From NCBI RefSeq assembly GCF_003115855.1, contig NZ_KZ819083.1, positions 1 through 64,000 on the forward strand: DNA of 64,000 bases. Direction: 5' to 3'. The number at the start of each line of letters is the position of its first letter. Position 1 is the stretch's first letter. This DNA is from Brenneria corticis. Lineage in GTDB: Bacteria > Pseudomonadota > Gammaproteobacteria > Enterobacterales > Enterobacteriaceae. The notes under the pieces were generated by a model. It was not told the DNA's origin. It saw only the letters and a program-made list of their open reading frames with translations, and made no database searches. Of this stretch, positions 16,638 to 25,435 are shown one piece after another. The translations under genes were made by a program, and so were the position numbers.

Positions 16638-18074
16638 TTAAGCCAAATTCACTACCGCCGGCCGACTCTCTGGCCGCGCCGTCGGTTGACCAAACCAGGC
16701 GATCTGATGGTGCAGATTCACCACCTCGCCAATCACCAACAGGGCCGGGGTCGGCGCCTGCCGGGCCAATTGTTCCAACTGTTGCAACGTGCCCGTCAGC
16801 ACTTGCTGATCGTGCCGGGTTCCCCGGCCGATCACCGCCACCGGCGTCTCGGCGGCGCGGCCGTGGGCGATCAATTGCCGGGCGATTTCGGCCGCCTTCA
16901 CCGTGCCCATATAAATCGCCAACGTCTGACGCCCGCGCGCCAGCGTCGACCAGTCCAGCGCATCGCCGTCCGGCCGGCAATGCCCGGTGATAAACACCAC
17001 GCTCTGGGCGTAATCCCGGTGCGTCAGCGGGATGCCGGCATAGGCGGTGGCGCCGGCCGCCGCGGTCACCCCCGGCACCACCTGGAAGGAGATGCCCGCC
17101 TGCGCCACCTGTTGCAGCTCTTCGCCGCCGCGCCCGAAAATAAACGGGTCGCCGCCTTTCAGCCGCACCACCCGCTTGCCCTGCCGCGCCAGTGAGATCA
17201 ATAACCGGTTAATCTCCTCCTGGGTCACGGAGTGGGCGCCGGCGCGCTTGCCCACGCAAATGCGCTCGGCATCGCGGCGCACCAGTTCCAGAATGTCCGC
17301 GCTGACCAGTTGGTCGTAAAGCACCACATCCGCCTGCTGAATAACCTGCAAGCCGCGCAGCGTCAACAGCCCGGCATCGCCGGGACCGGCGCCCACCAGC
17401 GCAACCTCCCCCCGTTCCTCCGCCGGCTGGCGTTGCGCATGCTGCTGTTGTTCCAGCTGCTTTTGCAGTTCCTCTTCCGCCTGCGACAGCTGCCCCGCCG
17501 CCACCAGGCTGGAGAAGCGCCCGGAGAAAAGACGCTCCCAGAAACGCCGGCGATCGCCGATGGTATGCAGGCGCTGTTTGATCCGATCGCGCCAGCCGCC
17601 GGCGAGCTGCGCCATGGTTCCCAGACTGGCCGGCAGCAGCGCCTCCAGCTTTTCACGCAGCAGGCGCGCCAGCACCGGCGCCTGCCCACCGGAAGAGATC
17701 GCCACCATCAGCGGCGAACGATCGACAATCGATGGGAAAATAAAAGAACACTTCGGCTGGTCGTCCACCACGTTCACCAACAGATGGCGCTGGTTGGCGG
17801 CGTCGGATACGGCGGCATTAAGCTCGGCGTCATCGGTGGCGGCGATAACCAGAAACACGCCGGACAGCAACTCCGGCGTAAAACGCTGCGCCAGCCATTG
17901 AATCCGCCCCGCCTGATGCCGTTCGGCCAGGTTCGCCGACAACGACTGCGCCACCACCTTTACCTCGGCGCCGGCGCGTTGCAGCAGATCGATTTTACGC
18001 GCGGCCACGTCGCCGCCGCCTACCACCAGCACCGGACGTTGCCGAAGGTCAGCGAACAAAGGTAGATAGTTCAC
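16638..18074 (-). CDS. cysG: Siroheme synthase (trifunctional)
   Basis: Makes siroheme, the cofactor of sulfite reductase CysI. The N-terminal half (about 1-210) is the precorrin-2 dehydrogenase/sirohydrochlorin ferrochelatase, with the NAD motif GGGDVAARK (19-27) and VAISSGGQAPVLAR. The C-terminal half (about 220-455) is the uroporphyrinogen III methyltransferase, with GAGPGDAGLLT and RLKGGDPFIFGRGGEE. It starts at GTG, supported by AAGG 5 bases upstream and by alignment with the E. coli start. In E. coli cysG is near nirBD; here it leads cysDNC, as in several plant-associated relatives. Confidence 0.96.
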   Translation of the reverse strand: MNYLPLFADLRQRPVLVVGGGDVAARKIDLLQRAGAEVKVVAQSLSANLAERHQAGRIQWLAQRFTPELLSGVFLVIAATDDAELNAAVSDAANQRHLLVNVVDDQPKCSFIFPSIVDRSPLMVAISSGGQAPVLARLLREKLEALLPASLGTMAQLAGGWRDRIKQRLHTIGDRRRFWERLFSGRFSSLVAAGQLSQAEEELQKQLEQQQHAQRQPAEERGEVALVGAGPGDAGLLTLRGLQVIQQADVVLYDQLVSADILELVRRDAERICVGKRAGAHSVTQEEINRLLISLARQGKRVVRLKGGDPFIFGRGGEELQQVAQAGISFQVVPGVTAAAGATAYAGIPLTHRDYAQSVVFITGHCRPDGDALDWSTLARGRQTLAIYMGTVKAAEIARQLIAHGRAAETPVAVIGRGTRHDQQVLTGTLQQLEQLARQAPTPALLVIGEVVNLHHQIAWFGQPTARPESRPAVVNLA

Positions 18075-18243
18075 AAATGCCTTAACAAATATAAAAAATA
18101 GATAAAGCGACTATACGGTGCCGATAGAACACTTATGAAATGCCGAATTGGAATGACAAGTTCCGTAATGGAATAACCCAGGAAAAGCCAGCATAGATTG
18201 CGGGCAGTCGCCTGTTGGTCAGAGATACCCGGGCCTACCGTAA

Positions 18244-18283
18244 CGAGGGGCGCTCCGGCGGCTTACGCCGCTACGACCCCTCG
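18244..18283. repeat. Nested palindrome between cysG and cysH
   Basis: Outer arms CGAGGGG / CCCCTCG (18244-18250 and 18277-18283) enclose an inner stem GCGGC / GCCGC with loop TTAC (18258-18271). The shape resembles REP/BIME-type extragenic palindromes, but no second copy was noticed in the window. Confidence 0.55.
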
Positions 18284-18320
18284 CTACGCTCTCCCTAATA
18301 TCGAACTTTATCACACGCTG

Positions 18321-18340
18321 AACCGGGCAAATGCCCGGCT
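18321..18340 (-). terminator. Hairpin after cysH, possible terminator
   Basis: CCGGGC / GCCCGG stem (18323-18328 with 18333-18338), four-base loop, about 8 bp beyond the cysH stop. There is no T run, so termination would be weak or Rho-assisted. Confidence 0.45.
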
Positions 18341-18347
18341 CCGCCAT

Positions 18348-19082
18348 TCACTCTTCGTGCAGTCCGCATTCACGCTTCAGGCCGAAAAAGCGGGTTTCCT
18401 CTTCGCTCATGCCGGGTTCCCATTTACGGGTGGTATGGGTGTCGCCCACGGATAAATACCCCTGATCCCATAGCGGATGATAGCTCAATCCGTTTTGTTT
18501 CAGGTACTGATACACCTGGCGGTTATCCCAGTCGATAATCGGCAGCAGCTTGAACACCCCGCGCTGCAGCGCCAACACCGGCAGATGGCCGCGGCTGGCG
18601 GACTGTTCGCGCCGCAGGCCGGCAAACCAGGTTTGCGCCCCAAGCTCGCTTAACGCCCGGTTCATAGGTTCCACCTTGTTCAGTTGATTGTAGCGCTCAA
18701 TGCCCTCAACCCCCTGCTCCCACAGTTTACCGAAGCGCGCCTCCTGCCAGGCGGGCGACAGCACCGCGCGGTAGACCTGAAGGTTGAGCTGCAACTGCTC
18801 GCTCAAGGCATCGATAAACTGATAGGTTTCCGGGAAAAGATAGCCGGTATCGGTCAGGATCACCGGGATATCGGGCCGCTGCCGCGTCACCAGATGCAGG
18901 GACACCGCGGCCTGAATGCCAAAGCTGGAGGAGAGCACGTACTCCCCCGGCAGATTTTCCAGCGCCCAGCTTACCCGCTCCTGCGCGGACAGCGTCTCCA
19001 GCCGATGGTTAACCGCCGCCAGCGCCTCCGCCTGCTCCGCTTTGGGTAACGCGTTAAGCGTTTCGAGATTAAGCTCAGCCAT
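18348..19082 (-). CDS. cysH: Phosphoadenylyl-sulfate (PAPS) reductase
   Basis: Reduces PAPS to sulfite using thioredoxin. The 244-residue protein keeps the nucleotide-binding block LSSSFGIQAAV and the C-terminal catalytic motif ECGLHEE with the nucleophile C239. It lacks the paired CC motifs of iron-sulfur APS reductases, as expected for a PAPS-specific enterobacterial enzyme. It ends the cysJIH operon, 12 bp after cysI. Confidence 0.97.
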   Translation of the reverse strand: MAELNLETLNALPKAEQAEALAAVNHRLETLSAQERVSWALENLPGEYVLSSSFGIQAAVSLHLVTRQRPDIPVILTDTGYLFPETYQFIDALSEQLQLNLQVYRAVLSPAWQEARFGKLWEQGVEGIERYNQLNKVEPMNRALSELGAQTWFAGLRREQSASRGHLPVLALQRGVFKLLPIIDWDNRQVYQYLKQNGLSYHPLWDQGYLSVGDTHTTRKWEPGMSEEETRFFGLKRECGLHEE

Positions 19083-19094
19083 CAGGATCTCCTG

Positions 19095-20828
19095 TCAGTC
19101 ATAGAAGTCACGCGCCGGATCCAGCACCGGTTTAATGATATTGGCACGGATGGTGAAATCGCCAAAGCCTTCATTATCGTTGCGCTCTTTCGCCCAGCGT
19201 CCGACAAGCCGATCTATTTCGCCGAGGATTTCCGCCTCGTTGATATTCTCGCGGTACATGCGCGGGATCCTCGTCCCCTCGCGGTTACCGCCCAGATGCA
19301 GGTTATAGCGTCCGATGGCTTTCCCCACCAGGCCGATCTCCGCCAGCAACGCCCGGCCGCAGCCGTTGGGGCACCCGGTCACGCGCAGGATGATATGTTC
19401 GTCCCCCACGCCATGCTGCTGCATGATATTTTCAACCTTGGTCACAAACTCCGGCAGGAAACGTTCCGCTTCCGCCATCGCCAGCGGACAGGTGGGATAA
19501 GAGACGCAGGCCATGGAGTTTTTACGCTGTTCCGTCACCGCGTCGTCTATCAGACCATGCTGGCGCGCCAGCGCTTCAATCTTCGCCTTGCTGCGCGTCG
19601 GCACCCCGGCGACGATCAGGTTCTGATTCGCCGTCAGACGGAAATCGCCTTTATGGATTTTAGCAATTTCCGCCAGCCCGGTTTTTAACGGGCGGCCGGG
19701 ATAGTCAAGAATACGGCCGTTTTCGATAAACAGCGTCAGATGCCATTTATTATCGATGCCTTTCACCCAGCCGATGCGATCGCCGCGGCCGGTAAATTCA
19801 TACGGACGAATGGCTTCAAACTTCACGCCGGCGCGCCTTTCCACTTCCTGTTTGAAGGTCTCCACGCCCACGCGCTCCAGCGTGTACTTGGTTTTGGCGT
19901 TTTTGCGGTTGGTGCGATTCCCCCAGTCGCGCTGGGTGGTGACCACCGCTTCGGCGATTTCCAGCGTATGTTCAACCGGAATATAGCCCAGTTCGCTGGC
20001 GGTGCGCGCATAGGTCGCCTTATCGCCGTGGGCGATCGACAGCCCGCCGCCCACCAGCACGTTGAACCCCACCAGCCGGCCGTTATCGGCAATGGCGACA
20101 AAGTTGAGATCGTTGGCGTGCAGATCCACATCGTTCTGCGGCGGGATCACCACGGTGGTCTTGAACTTGCGCGGCAGATAGGTCGCCCCCAGAATCGGCT
20201 CCTCGTCCGTGGTCTCCACCTTCTCCTGATCCAGCCAGATCTCGGCATAGGCGCGGGTGCGCGGCAGAAGATGTTCGGAAATTTTCTTCGCCCACGCATA
20301 CGCCTGCTGATGCAGTTCGGACTCCACCGGGTTCGAGGTGCACATCACGTTGCGGTTAACGTCGTTGGCGGTGGCCAGCGAGTCCAGCCCCACGCTGTTC
20401 AGCAGCTTATGCGCCGGTTTCACATTCGGTTTGAGAATGCCGTGGAACTGGAACGTCTGGCGGTTGGTCAGCCGGATACTGCCGTACAGCGTGTTGTCGG
20501 CGGCGAATTTATCGATGCCGAGCCACTGCTGAGGCGTGATGACCCCGCCCGGCAAACGGCAGCGCAGCATCATGGCATGGCGCGGCTCCAGTTTCTGCTC
20601 GGCGCGTTCGGCGCGGATATCGCGGTCGTCCTGCTGATACATGCCGTGAAAACGGATCAGCAAAAAGTTATCGCCGTTGAAACCGCCGGTCAGGCCGTCC
20701 TGTAAATCATCGGCGATGGTGCCGCGAAGAAAGTTGCTTTCCTTCTTAAGGCGTTCGGCATCAGCGAGTTTCCCTTCCACCACTAACGGGCCGGGATGTT
20801 TTTCACTTGCAGACAATTTTTCACTCAT
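19095..20828 (-). CDS. cysI: Sulfite reductase hemoprotein beta subunit
   Basis: Carries siroheme and a 4Fe-4S cluster and reduces sulfite to sulfide with electrons from CysJ. The 577-residue product has the cluster ligands in ACVSYPTCPLA and GCPNGCGRALLAEIG, and the RLTNRQTFQFHGI block typical of the family. Its start overlaps the last base of cysJ. Length is close to E. coli CysI (570). Confidence 0.98.
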   Translation of the reverse strand: MSEKLSASEKHPGPLVVEGKLADAERLKKESNFLRGTIADDLQDGLTGGFNGDNFLLIRFHGMYQQDDRDIRAERAEQKLEPRHAMMLRCRLPGGVITPQQWLGIDKFAADNTLYGSIRLTNRQTFQFHGILKPNVKPAHKLLNSVGLDSLATANDVNRNVMCTSNPVESELHQQAYAWAKKISEHLLPRTRAYAEIWLDQEKVETTDEEPILGATYLPRKFKTTVVIPPQNDVDLHANDLNFVAIADNGRLVGFNVLVGGGLSIAHGDKATYARTASELGYIPVEHTLEIAEAVVTTQRDWGNRTNRKNAKTKYTLERVGVETFKQEVERRAGVKFEAIRPYEFTGRGDRIGWVKGIDNKWHLTLFIENGRILDYPGRPLKTGLAEIAKIHKGDFRLTANQNLIVAGVPTRSKAKIEALARQHGLIDDAVTEQRKNSMACVSYPTCPLAMAEAERFLPEFVTKVENIMQQHGVGDEHIILRVTGCPNGCGRALLAEIGLVGKAIGRYNLHLGGNREGTRIPRMYRENINEAEILGEIDRLVGRWAKERNDNEGFGDFTIRANIIKPVLDPARDFYD

Positions 20829-22666
20829 TAGTACACATCTCGCTGATAACGGCGCTCAAGGCGCAAATCACTCAAAAATTCGTCGGCCTGCTCGGCATCC
20901 ATGCCACCGTGCTCGGCCACCACGTCCAGCAACGCCTGCTCGACGTCTTTCGCCATGCGATTGGCATCGCCGCAGACATAAATATGGGCGCCATCCTGCA
21001 GCCAGCGCCAGACTTCCGCGCCTTTTTCCCGCAGTTTGTCCTGTACGTAAATCTTGTGCGCCTGATCGCGCGACCAGGCCAGATCGATATGGGTCAGCAG
21101 CCCCTCTTTCACATAGCGCTGCCATTCAACCTGATAGAGGAAATCCTCGGTAAAGTGCGGATTGCCGAAAAACAGCCAGTTCTTGCCGCCGGCGCCATCG
21201 GCCTCGCGCTGTTGCATAAAGGCGCGGAACGGGGCGATGCCGGTGCCGGGGCCAATCATGATCACCGGCGCATCCGGGTTGGCGGGCAGGCGGAAATTAT
21301 CATTATGTTCGATAAATACCCGAACGGCGTCGTCTTCCTGCAGCCGATCGGCCAGATAGCCGGACGCGCCGCCGGCGCGGGGACGGCCGTCGACGTCATA
21401 GCGCACCACCCCCACCGTTATATGCACTTCGCTCTCCGCTTCCGCCTGCGAAGAGGCGATGGAATACAGGCGCGGCGTCAGCGGACGCAACAGGCCGACC
21501 AACTGCTCGGCGCTCAGCTCCGCCGGCGCCTGGCGCACCATATCCACCAGCGGCGTACGCTGGGCGTACCGCTGCAATGCGGGCTTATCGCCCGCCAGCG
21601 CCAGCAGCGTTTCATCCCGCGCCAGGGCGGCATATTTTTCCACAATCGGCGCCGTATTCTGCGTCAGTTCAAAATGGCTGAGCAGCGCCTGCGCCAACGG
21701 CAGCGTTTTACCGTCGACGCTTACCGGCTCATCCCCTTTCAACCATAGTAGCTCAAGCAGTTCCTGCACCAGAGCCGGGTCGTTTTCAAACCAGACGCCC
21801 AGCGCGTCTCCCGGTTGGTAGCGCAGGCCGGAATCGCCCAGATCGATTTCAATATGGCGCACGTCTTTTTCCGAATTGCGGCCGGTGATTTTCTGATTAA
21901 CCGCAAACAGCGCCTGTAGCGGCGCTTCCTTGCTGTACGGGCTGCTGGTGATTTCATCCAGCGCGCCGCCGGCGCTGGCCTGAGCCACCGCATCGCCCTG
22001 CGCGGGCGCCCGCGCCTGAAGCACATCCACCACCTGGCGGCGCCACTGTTCCGCCTGGGCCTGATAATCCACGTCGGCATCAACGCGATCCAGCAGCCGC
22101 TCCGCGCCCAATTCGGCCAGACGGCTGTCAAAGTCCTTGCCGGCCTTGCTGAAGAATTCGTAGGAGGTATCGCCCAGACCGAACACCGCAAAGGCGGTCT
22201 CTTTCAGCTGCGGCGCTTTTTTGGAGAACAGGAACTTATGCAACGCCACGGCTTCTTCCGGCGGCTCCCCTTCCCCCTGGGTCGAGGTCACAATCAGCAG
22301 CAGTTTTTCCTGGGCGATTTGCTTGAATTTGTAGTCGCCGGCGTTCACCAGATTCACCGCCAGCTTGGCGCTCAGCAGGTCATCCCGCAGCTGTTCGGCC
22401 ACCCGCCGGGCATTGCCGGTCTGCGAGGCGGAAATGAGGGTGATGCTTTGAACGGGAACCGAGATCGTCGACGATACACCCGCACTCGCGGCCGTCGGCG
22501 CCGCGCCGGGCAGCTGTTGTCCCGTCGGCTGCTGTAGCAGGCCCCAAAAATAACCTGACAGCCAGGCCAGCTGCGTAGGTGAAAAATCACCGGTCGCCGC
22601 CTGTAGACGCGTTAATTGCTCCGCACTCAACGGGAGCAACGAAGTCGGAGAAACCGGAGTTGTCAT
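20828..22666 (-). CDS. cysJ: Sulfite reductase flavoprotein alpha subunit
   Basis: NADPH-dependent flavoprotein that feeds electrons to CysI. It contains a flavodoxin domain (FMN; SASQTGNARRVAEQLRDD near residue 80, TSTQGEGEPPEEA), a connecting domain, an FAD domain (RLYSIASSQ) and an NADPH domain (GPGTGIAPFRAFMQQR, ending RRYQRDVY). At 612 residues it is a little longer than E. coli CysJ (599), because of a longer alanine/proline linker after the N-terminal segment. It is the first gene of cysJIH. Confidence 0.98.
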   Translation of the reverse strand: MTTPVSPTSLLPLSAEQLTRLQAATGDFSPTQLAWLSGYFWGLLQQPTGQQLPGAAPTAASAGVSSTISVPVQSITLISASQTGNARRVAEQLRDDLLSAKLAVNLVNAGDYKFKQIAQEKLLLIVTSTQGEGEPPEEAVALHKFLFSKKAPQLKETAFAVFGLGDTSYEFFSKAGKDFDSRLAELGAERLLDRVDADVDYQAQAEQWRRQVVDVLQARAPAQGDAVAQASAGGALDEITSSPYSKEAPLQALFAVNQKITGRNSEKDVRHIEIDLGDSGLRYQPGDALGVWFENDPALVQELLELLWLKGDEPVSVDGKTLPLAQALLSHFELTQNTAPIVEKYAALARDETLLALAGDKPALQRYAQRTPLVDMVRQAPAELSAEQLVGLLRPLTPRLYSIASSQAEAESEVHITVGVVRYDVDGRPRAGGASGYLADRLQEDDAVRVFIEHNDNFRLPANPDAPVIMIGPGTGIAPFRAFMQQREADGAGGKNWLFFGNPHFTEDFLYQVEWQRYVKEGLLTHIDLAWSRDQAHKIYVQDKLREKGAEVWRWLQDGAHIYVCGDANRMAKDVEQALLDVVAEHGGMDAEQADEFLSDLRLERRYQRDVY

Positions 22667-23006
22667 TATGATCTCTATTTCCTTGTGCTTATGCCGGGGT
22701 AATACAATTCATGCGATAAAAGTGAATGGAATCTAAGGGTAACCACCCGCATCTTAACAATTAAAGAAATGATGGACATATAAAATAACCAAAATGACTA
22801 AATGGTTTTTCTGATAATCCTTATTGCTTAAAGTGTTATAGGCCGTATGTTATCGCGCTGCCGGACGATAAGCATCCGCGCGGAAATGCCGGCGGTGCTT
22901 TCCCGCACCGTGGAGATAGGTGCTTCACAGGGCAATTTCCGGTAGTATGCGACGGTTTTTGAGTCGTAATTTGAAAAGCTATTTTTGAGAAACCGGGATC
23001 ATCGCC
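22667..23006. promoter_or_regulatory. Divergent cysJ/queD intergenic region
   Basis: About 340 bp without a gene. The part nearer cysJ (about 22737-22850) is strongly A/T-rich, as is usual for CysB-activated cys promoters, but CysB sites are too degenerate to assign by eye. The part nearer queD is GC-rich with short inverted segments. No riboswitch fold was recognised. Confidence 0.4.
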
Positions 23007-23369
23007 ATGGCTACCACGCTATTTAAAGATTTTCAGTTCGAAGCCGCCCACCGCCTGCCCCACGTTCCGGCCGGGCATAAATGCGGACGCCTGCACGGAC
23101 ACTCCTTTATGGTTCGACTGGAAATTACCGGCGAAGTGGATGCGCACACCGGCTGGGTGATGGATTTCGCCGAATTAAAAGCCGCGTTTAAACCAACGTG
23201 GGAAAGGCTGGATCACCACTACCTGAATGATATTCCCGGTCTGGAGAATCCGACCAGCGAAGTGCTGGCCCAGTGGATCTGGCAACAGGTAAAACCGGCA
23301 TTGCCTGAACTGAGCGCGGTGATGGTAAAAGAAACCTGCACCGCGGGCTGCGTGTATAAGGGTGAGTAA
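23007..23369 (+). CDS. queD: 6-carboxy-5,6,7,8-tetrahydropterin synthase QueD
   Basis: Second enzyme of queuosine precursor synthesis, converting dihydroneopterin triphosphate to 6-carboxytetrahydropterin. The 120-residue PTPS-fold protein has zinc ligands H15, H30 and H32 (AAHRLPHVPAGHKCGRLHGHS) and the catalytic cysteine C26. queE, the next enzyme in the pathway, lies convergently 170 bp away. E. coli also has queD beside cysJ. Confidence 0.96.
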   Translation: MATTLFKDFQFEAAHRLPHVPAGHKCGRLHGHSFMVRLEITGEVDAHTGWVMDFAELKAAFKPTWERLDHHYLNDIPGLENPTSEVLAQWIWQQVKPALPELSAVMVKETCTAGCVYKGE

Positions 23370-23425
23370 GCGGGCGTTCCCAGCAACGCCGAGCCGCCTG
23401 CGCCAGCAGATCCCCGCCTACTGCA

Positions 23426-23530
23426 GCGGGGATGACCGGAGGTGGGATTTCGGGGATGACCGATGGTCATAGTCGGGATGACCGGTGACCATAATCGGGA
23501 TGTCCGGTGGTCATAGCCCGGATAACGGGT
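23426..23530. repeat. Imperfect 22-bp tandem repeat between queD and queE
   Basis: Three good copies of a 22-23 bp unit beginning CGGGATGACCGGTG (23451-23473, 23474-23495, 23496-23517), with one degenerate copy before (23426-23450) and a partial copy after. Neighbouring units contain complementary segments (GGTCAT with ATGACC), so the array can fold into hairpins between two convergent genes. There are no spacers, so it is not a CRISPR array. Confidence 0.75.
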
Positions 23531-23538
23531 TTGCAAGG

Positions 23539-24210
23539 CTAGGCGATATTCAAATATTTATGCGTTTGCATGGAAAGCCGCCAGTTGCGGGCGATACAGG
23601 TGGCGATGCACAGTTTGGTCGCCTCCGCTTTCTGGCTGATGGGCTGTAGCGCCACAATGCGCGGCTTGTCATCTTCCAGCCGGGCCAGCAGGGCGTCCAG
23701 ATCGTCGATATCGCGCTCGCGGGCGACCGGATGTTTGATTTCATCCGCCCGCTGCAATGCCTGATCGATAACCTTCATGCCGCCGCGCATATTCACCTTC
23801 GGGGAGACCGTCACCCAGGTTTTGGGCGAGCAGCGCACCTCATGGGTGCCGCTGGTTTCTATCTGGCAGCTAAACCCCTGCTTTTCCAGCAGCAGCGTCA
23901 GCGGCGCCAGGTCGTGAATGCAGGGTTCTCCGCCGGTGATGACGATATGGCGCGCGGTATAGCCTTCGCGCGCGATCAGATCCGCCACATCCTGTGCGCT
24001 GGCGGCGCCCCAGCCGTCGTTTTCCTGCGTTTTCACCAGCACCTGATCCAGCGGAATTTCCCGCTGCGCCAGCTTGTCCCAGGTATGTTTGGTATCGCAC
24101 CAGCTACAGCCGACCGGGCACCCCTGCAGGCGCACGAATACCGCCGGGACGCCGGTAAAATAGCCTTCGCCCTGTAACGTCTGGAACATTTCATTAATCG
24201 GGTACTGCAT
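23539..24210 (-). CDS. queE: 7-carboxy-7-deazaguanine synthase QueE
   Basis: Radical S-adenosylmethionine enzyme that contracts the pterin ring to 7-carboxy-7-deazaguanine in queuosine synthesis. The cluster ligands C31, C35 and C38 (GCPVGCSWCDT) match the short CX3CX2C version of the E. coli enzyme. The ATG at 24210 gives 223 residues starting MQYPINEMFQTLQGEG, in register with E. coli; a GTG three codons upstream is the alternative. The C-terminus (SMQTHKYLNIA) is conserved. Confidence 0.96.
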   Translation of the reverse strand: MQYPINEMFQTLQGEGYFTGVPAVFVRLQGCPVGCSWCDTKHTWDKLAQREIPLDQVLVKTQENDGWGAASAQDVADLIAREGYTARHIVITGGEPCIHDLAPLTLLLEKQGFSCQIETSGTHEVRCSPKTWVTVSPKVNMRGGMKVIDQALQRADEIKHPVARERDIDDLDALLARLEDDKPRIVALQPISQKAEATKLCIATCIARNWRLSMQTHKYLNIA

Positions 24211-24410
24211 GTTTTTCACTATACCGGTTACTTAAAAACGCATTATCGCAGATCGCCGATAACACGCCAAACCTTGCGCCGCGATCGCCGTGCGGCAAGC
24301 GCTGGCGGCCTTCGATTTGAGTAATGGCGCGACCCGGTTAATACTCAACGGGCAGTATTGATGCTTTTCCAACCGTCGCCACGCTGACGACTCAACAAGG
24401 AAAGAAAAAC

Positions 24411-25391
24411 ATGAATCAAATGAAATCGCTCGCCTTACTATTGCTGGCGTTTATTTCCGTCCCCGTTATCGCCACGGCGCAGCCGGTTGCCCAGATAAAA
24501 ACCCAGGCGGGTTTTTACCGGCTACTGCTGGGGCAATTTGAAATTACCGCCTTGGCCGACGGCACCAACGCCATGCCGGTAGATAAACTGCTGGCGCGCG
24601 CCTCGGCGGAGCAAATCAACAGCCTGCTGGCGCAACAGTCGCTGGCCGCGCCCGTCGATACCTCGATCAATGCCTATCTGATTAATACCGGAAAAAACCT
24701 GATTCTGGTGGATACCGGCAATGGCACGCTGGGCAATCCGTCCGTCGGCAAGGTGGTGAATAACCTCAAAGCCGCCGGCTATACGCCGGAACAGGTGGAT
24801 AGCGTCCTCATCACCCATCTGCACGGCGACCACTTCGGCGGCCTGGTTAACGATGGCAAACTCGCCTTCCCCAACGCCACCGTCTACGTCAGCCAGGCCG
24901 AGACCGACTATTGGCTCAGCGAAGCGAATCTGCAACAGGCCGCCGACGATCGCAAGCCGGCTTTCCAACGGGTGCAGGAGACGTTCCGTATCATTACGGC
25001 GGCCGATAAGCTGAAAACCTTTACCGGCGAACAAGCGCTCTTCAGCGGCATCACGCCGCAGCCGACCCCCGGACACACGCCCGGCCATACCGCTTTCCTG
25101 ACGGAGAGCGATGGCGAGAAGTTACTGCTGTGGGGCGATATCATTCACGTCGCGGCGGTACAGTTCCCGCTGCCGGCAACCACCATCAGTTTTGATTCCG
25201 ATATGGACGCGGCGGCGCAAACCCGCCATAAGGTGCTGGAGGATGCCGCCAGTCAGGGTTACCTGGTGGCGGGTTCGCATATTTCCTTCCCCGGCATCGG
25301 CCGCGTCAAGGCGGTAAAAACCGATGACGGCAAGCCGAACGGCTATCGCTGGGTGCCGATTAACTACAGCGTGGCCGGGCTGACGCAGTAA
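24411..25391 (+). CDS. Secreted metallo-beta-lactamase-fold hydrolase, methyl-parathion-hydrolase-like
   Basis: 326 residues with a clear Sec signal peptide (about 1-23, ending IATAQP), so the product should be periplasmic. The MBL metal motif HLHGDH is at 136-141, followed by the second-shell motif TPGHTPGHTAF and WGDIIH, giving a two-metal site. The layout (long N-terminal segment with FEITALADG, then YLINTGKNLILVDTG) resembles methyl parathion hydrolase and related secreted esterase/lactonase members. The natural substrate cannot be told; lactone or ester hydrolysis is the safest guess. RBS AAGGAAAG is strong. It stands alone between queE and the pectin genes. Confidence 0.8.
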   Translation: MNQMKSLALLLLAFISVPVIATAQPVAQIKTQAGFYRLLLGQFEITALADGTNAMPVDKLLARASAEQINSLLAQQSLAAPVDTSINAYLINTGKNLILVDTGNGTLGNPSVGKVVNNLKAAGYTPEQVDSVLITHLHGDHFGGLVNDGKLAFPNATVYVSQAETDYWLSEANLQQAADDRKPAFQRVQETFRIITAADKLKTFTGEQALFSGITPQPTPGHTPGHTAFLTESDGEKLLLWGDIIHVAAVQFPLPATTISFDSDMDAAAQTRHKVLEDAASQGYLVAGSHISFPGIGRVKAVKTDDGKPNGYRWVPINYSVAGLTQ

Positions 25392-25399
25392 GCCCGCCG

Positions 25400-25429
25400 G
25401 CGGACATCCCGCGTACCGGGGATGTCCGC
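25400..25429. terminator. Hairpin between convergent genes
   Basis: Eleven-base-pair stem GCGGACATCCC / GGGATGTCCGC with an eight-base loop, placed between the stop codons of the hydrolase gene and rhiN. It lacks a T run on either strand but is well placed to act on both transcripts. Confidence 0.6.
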
Positions 25430-25435
25430 CCGTGA

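Noticed and set aside
19740..20705. A 321-codon open frame opposite cysI
   Set aside because: Shadow frame; the CysI cluster and siroheme motifs on the other strand are intact.
22667..23006. A preQ1 or similar riboswitch upstream of queD
   Set aside because: No conserved pseudoknot or aptamer core could be recognised, and enterobacterial queD genes are not known to carry one.
23426..23530. Possible CRISPR array
   Set aside because: The units are directly adjacent without spacers, are imperfect, and no cas genes are present.
23219..23536. A 105-codon frame across the 22-bp tandem repeat
   Set aside because: Its repetitive sequence is simply the translated repeat, and it overlaps queD antisense.
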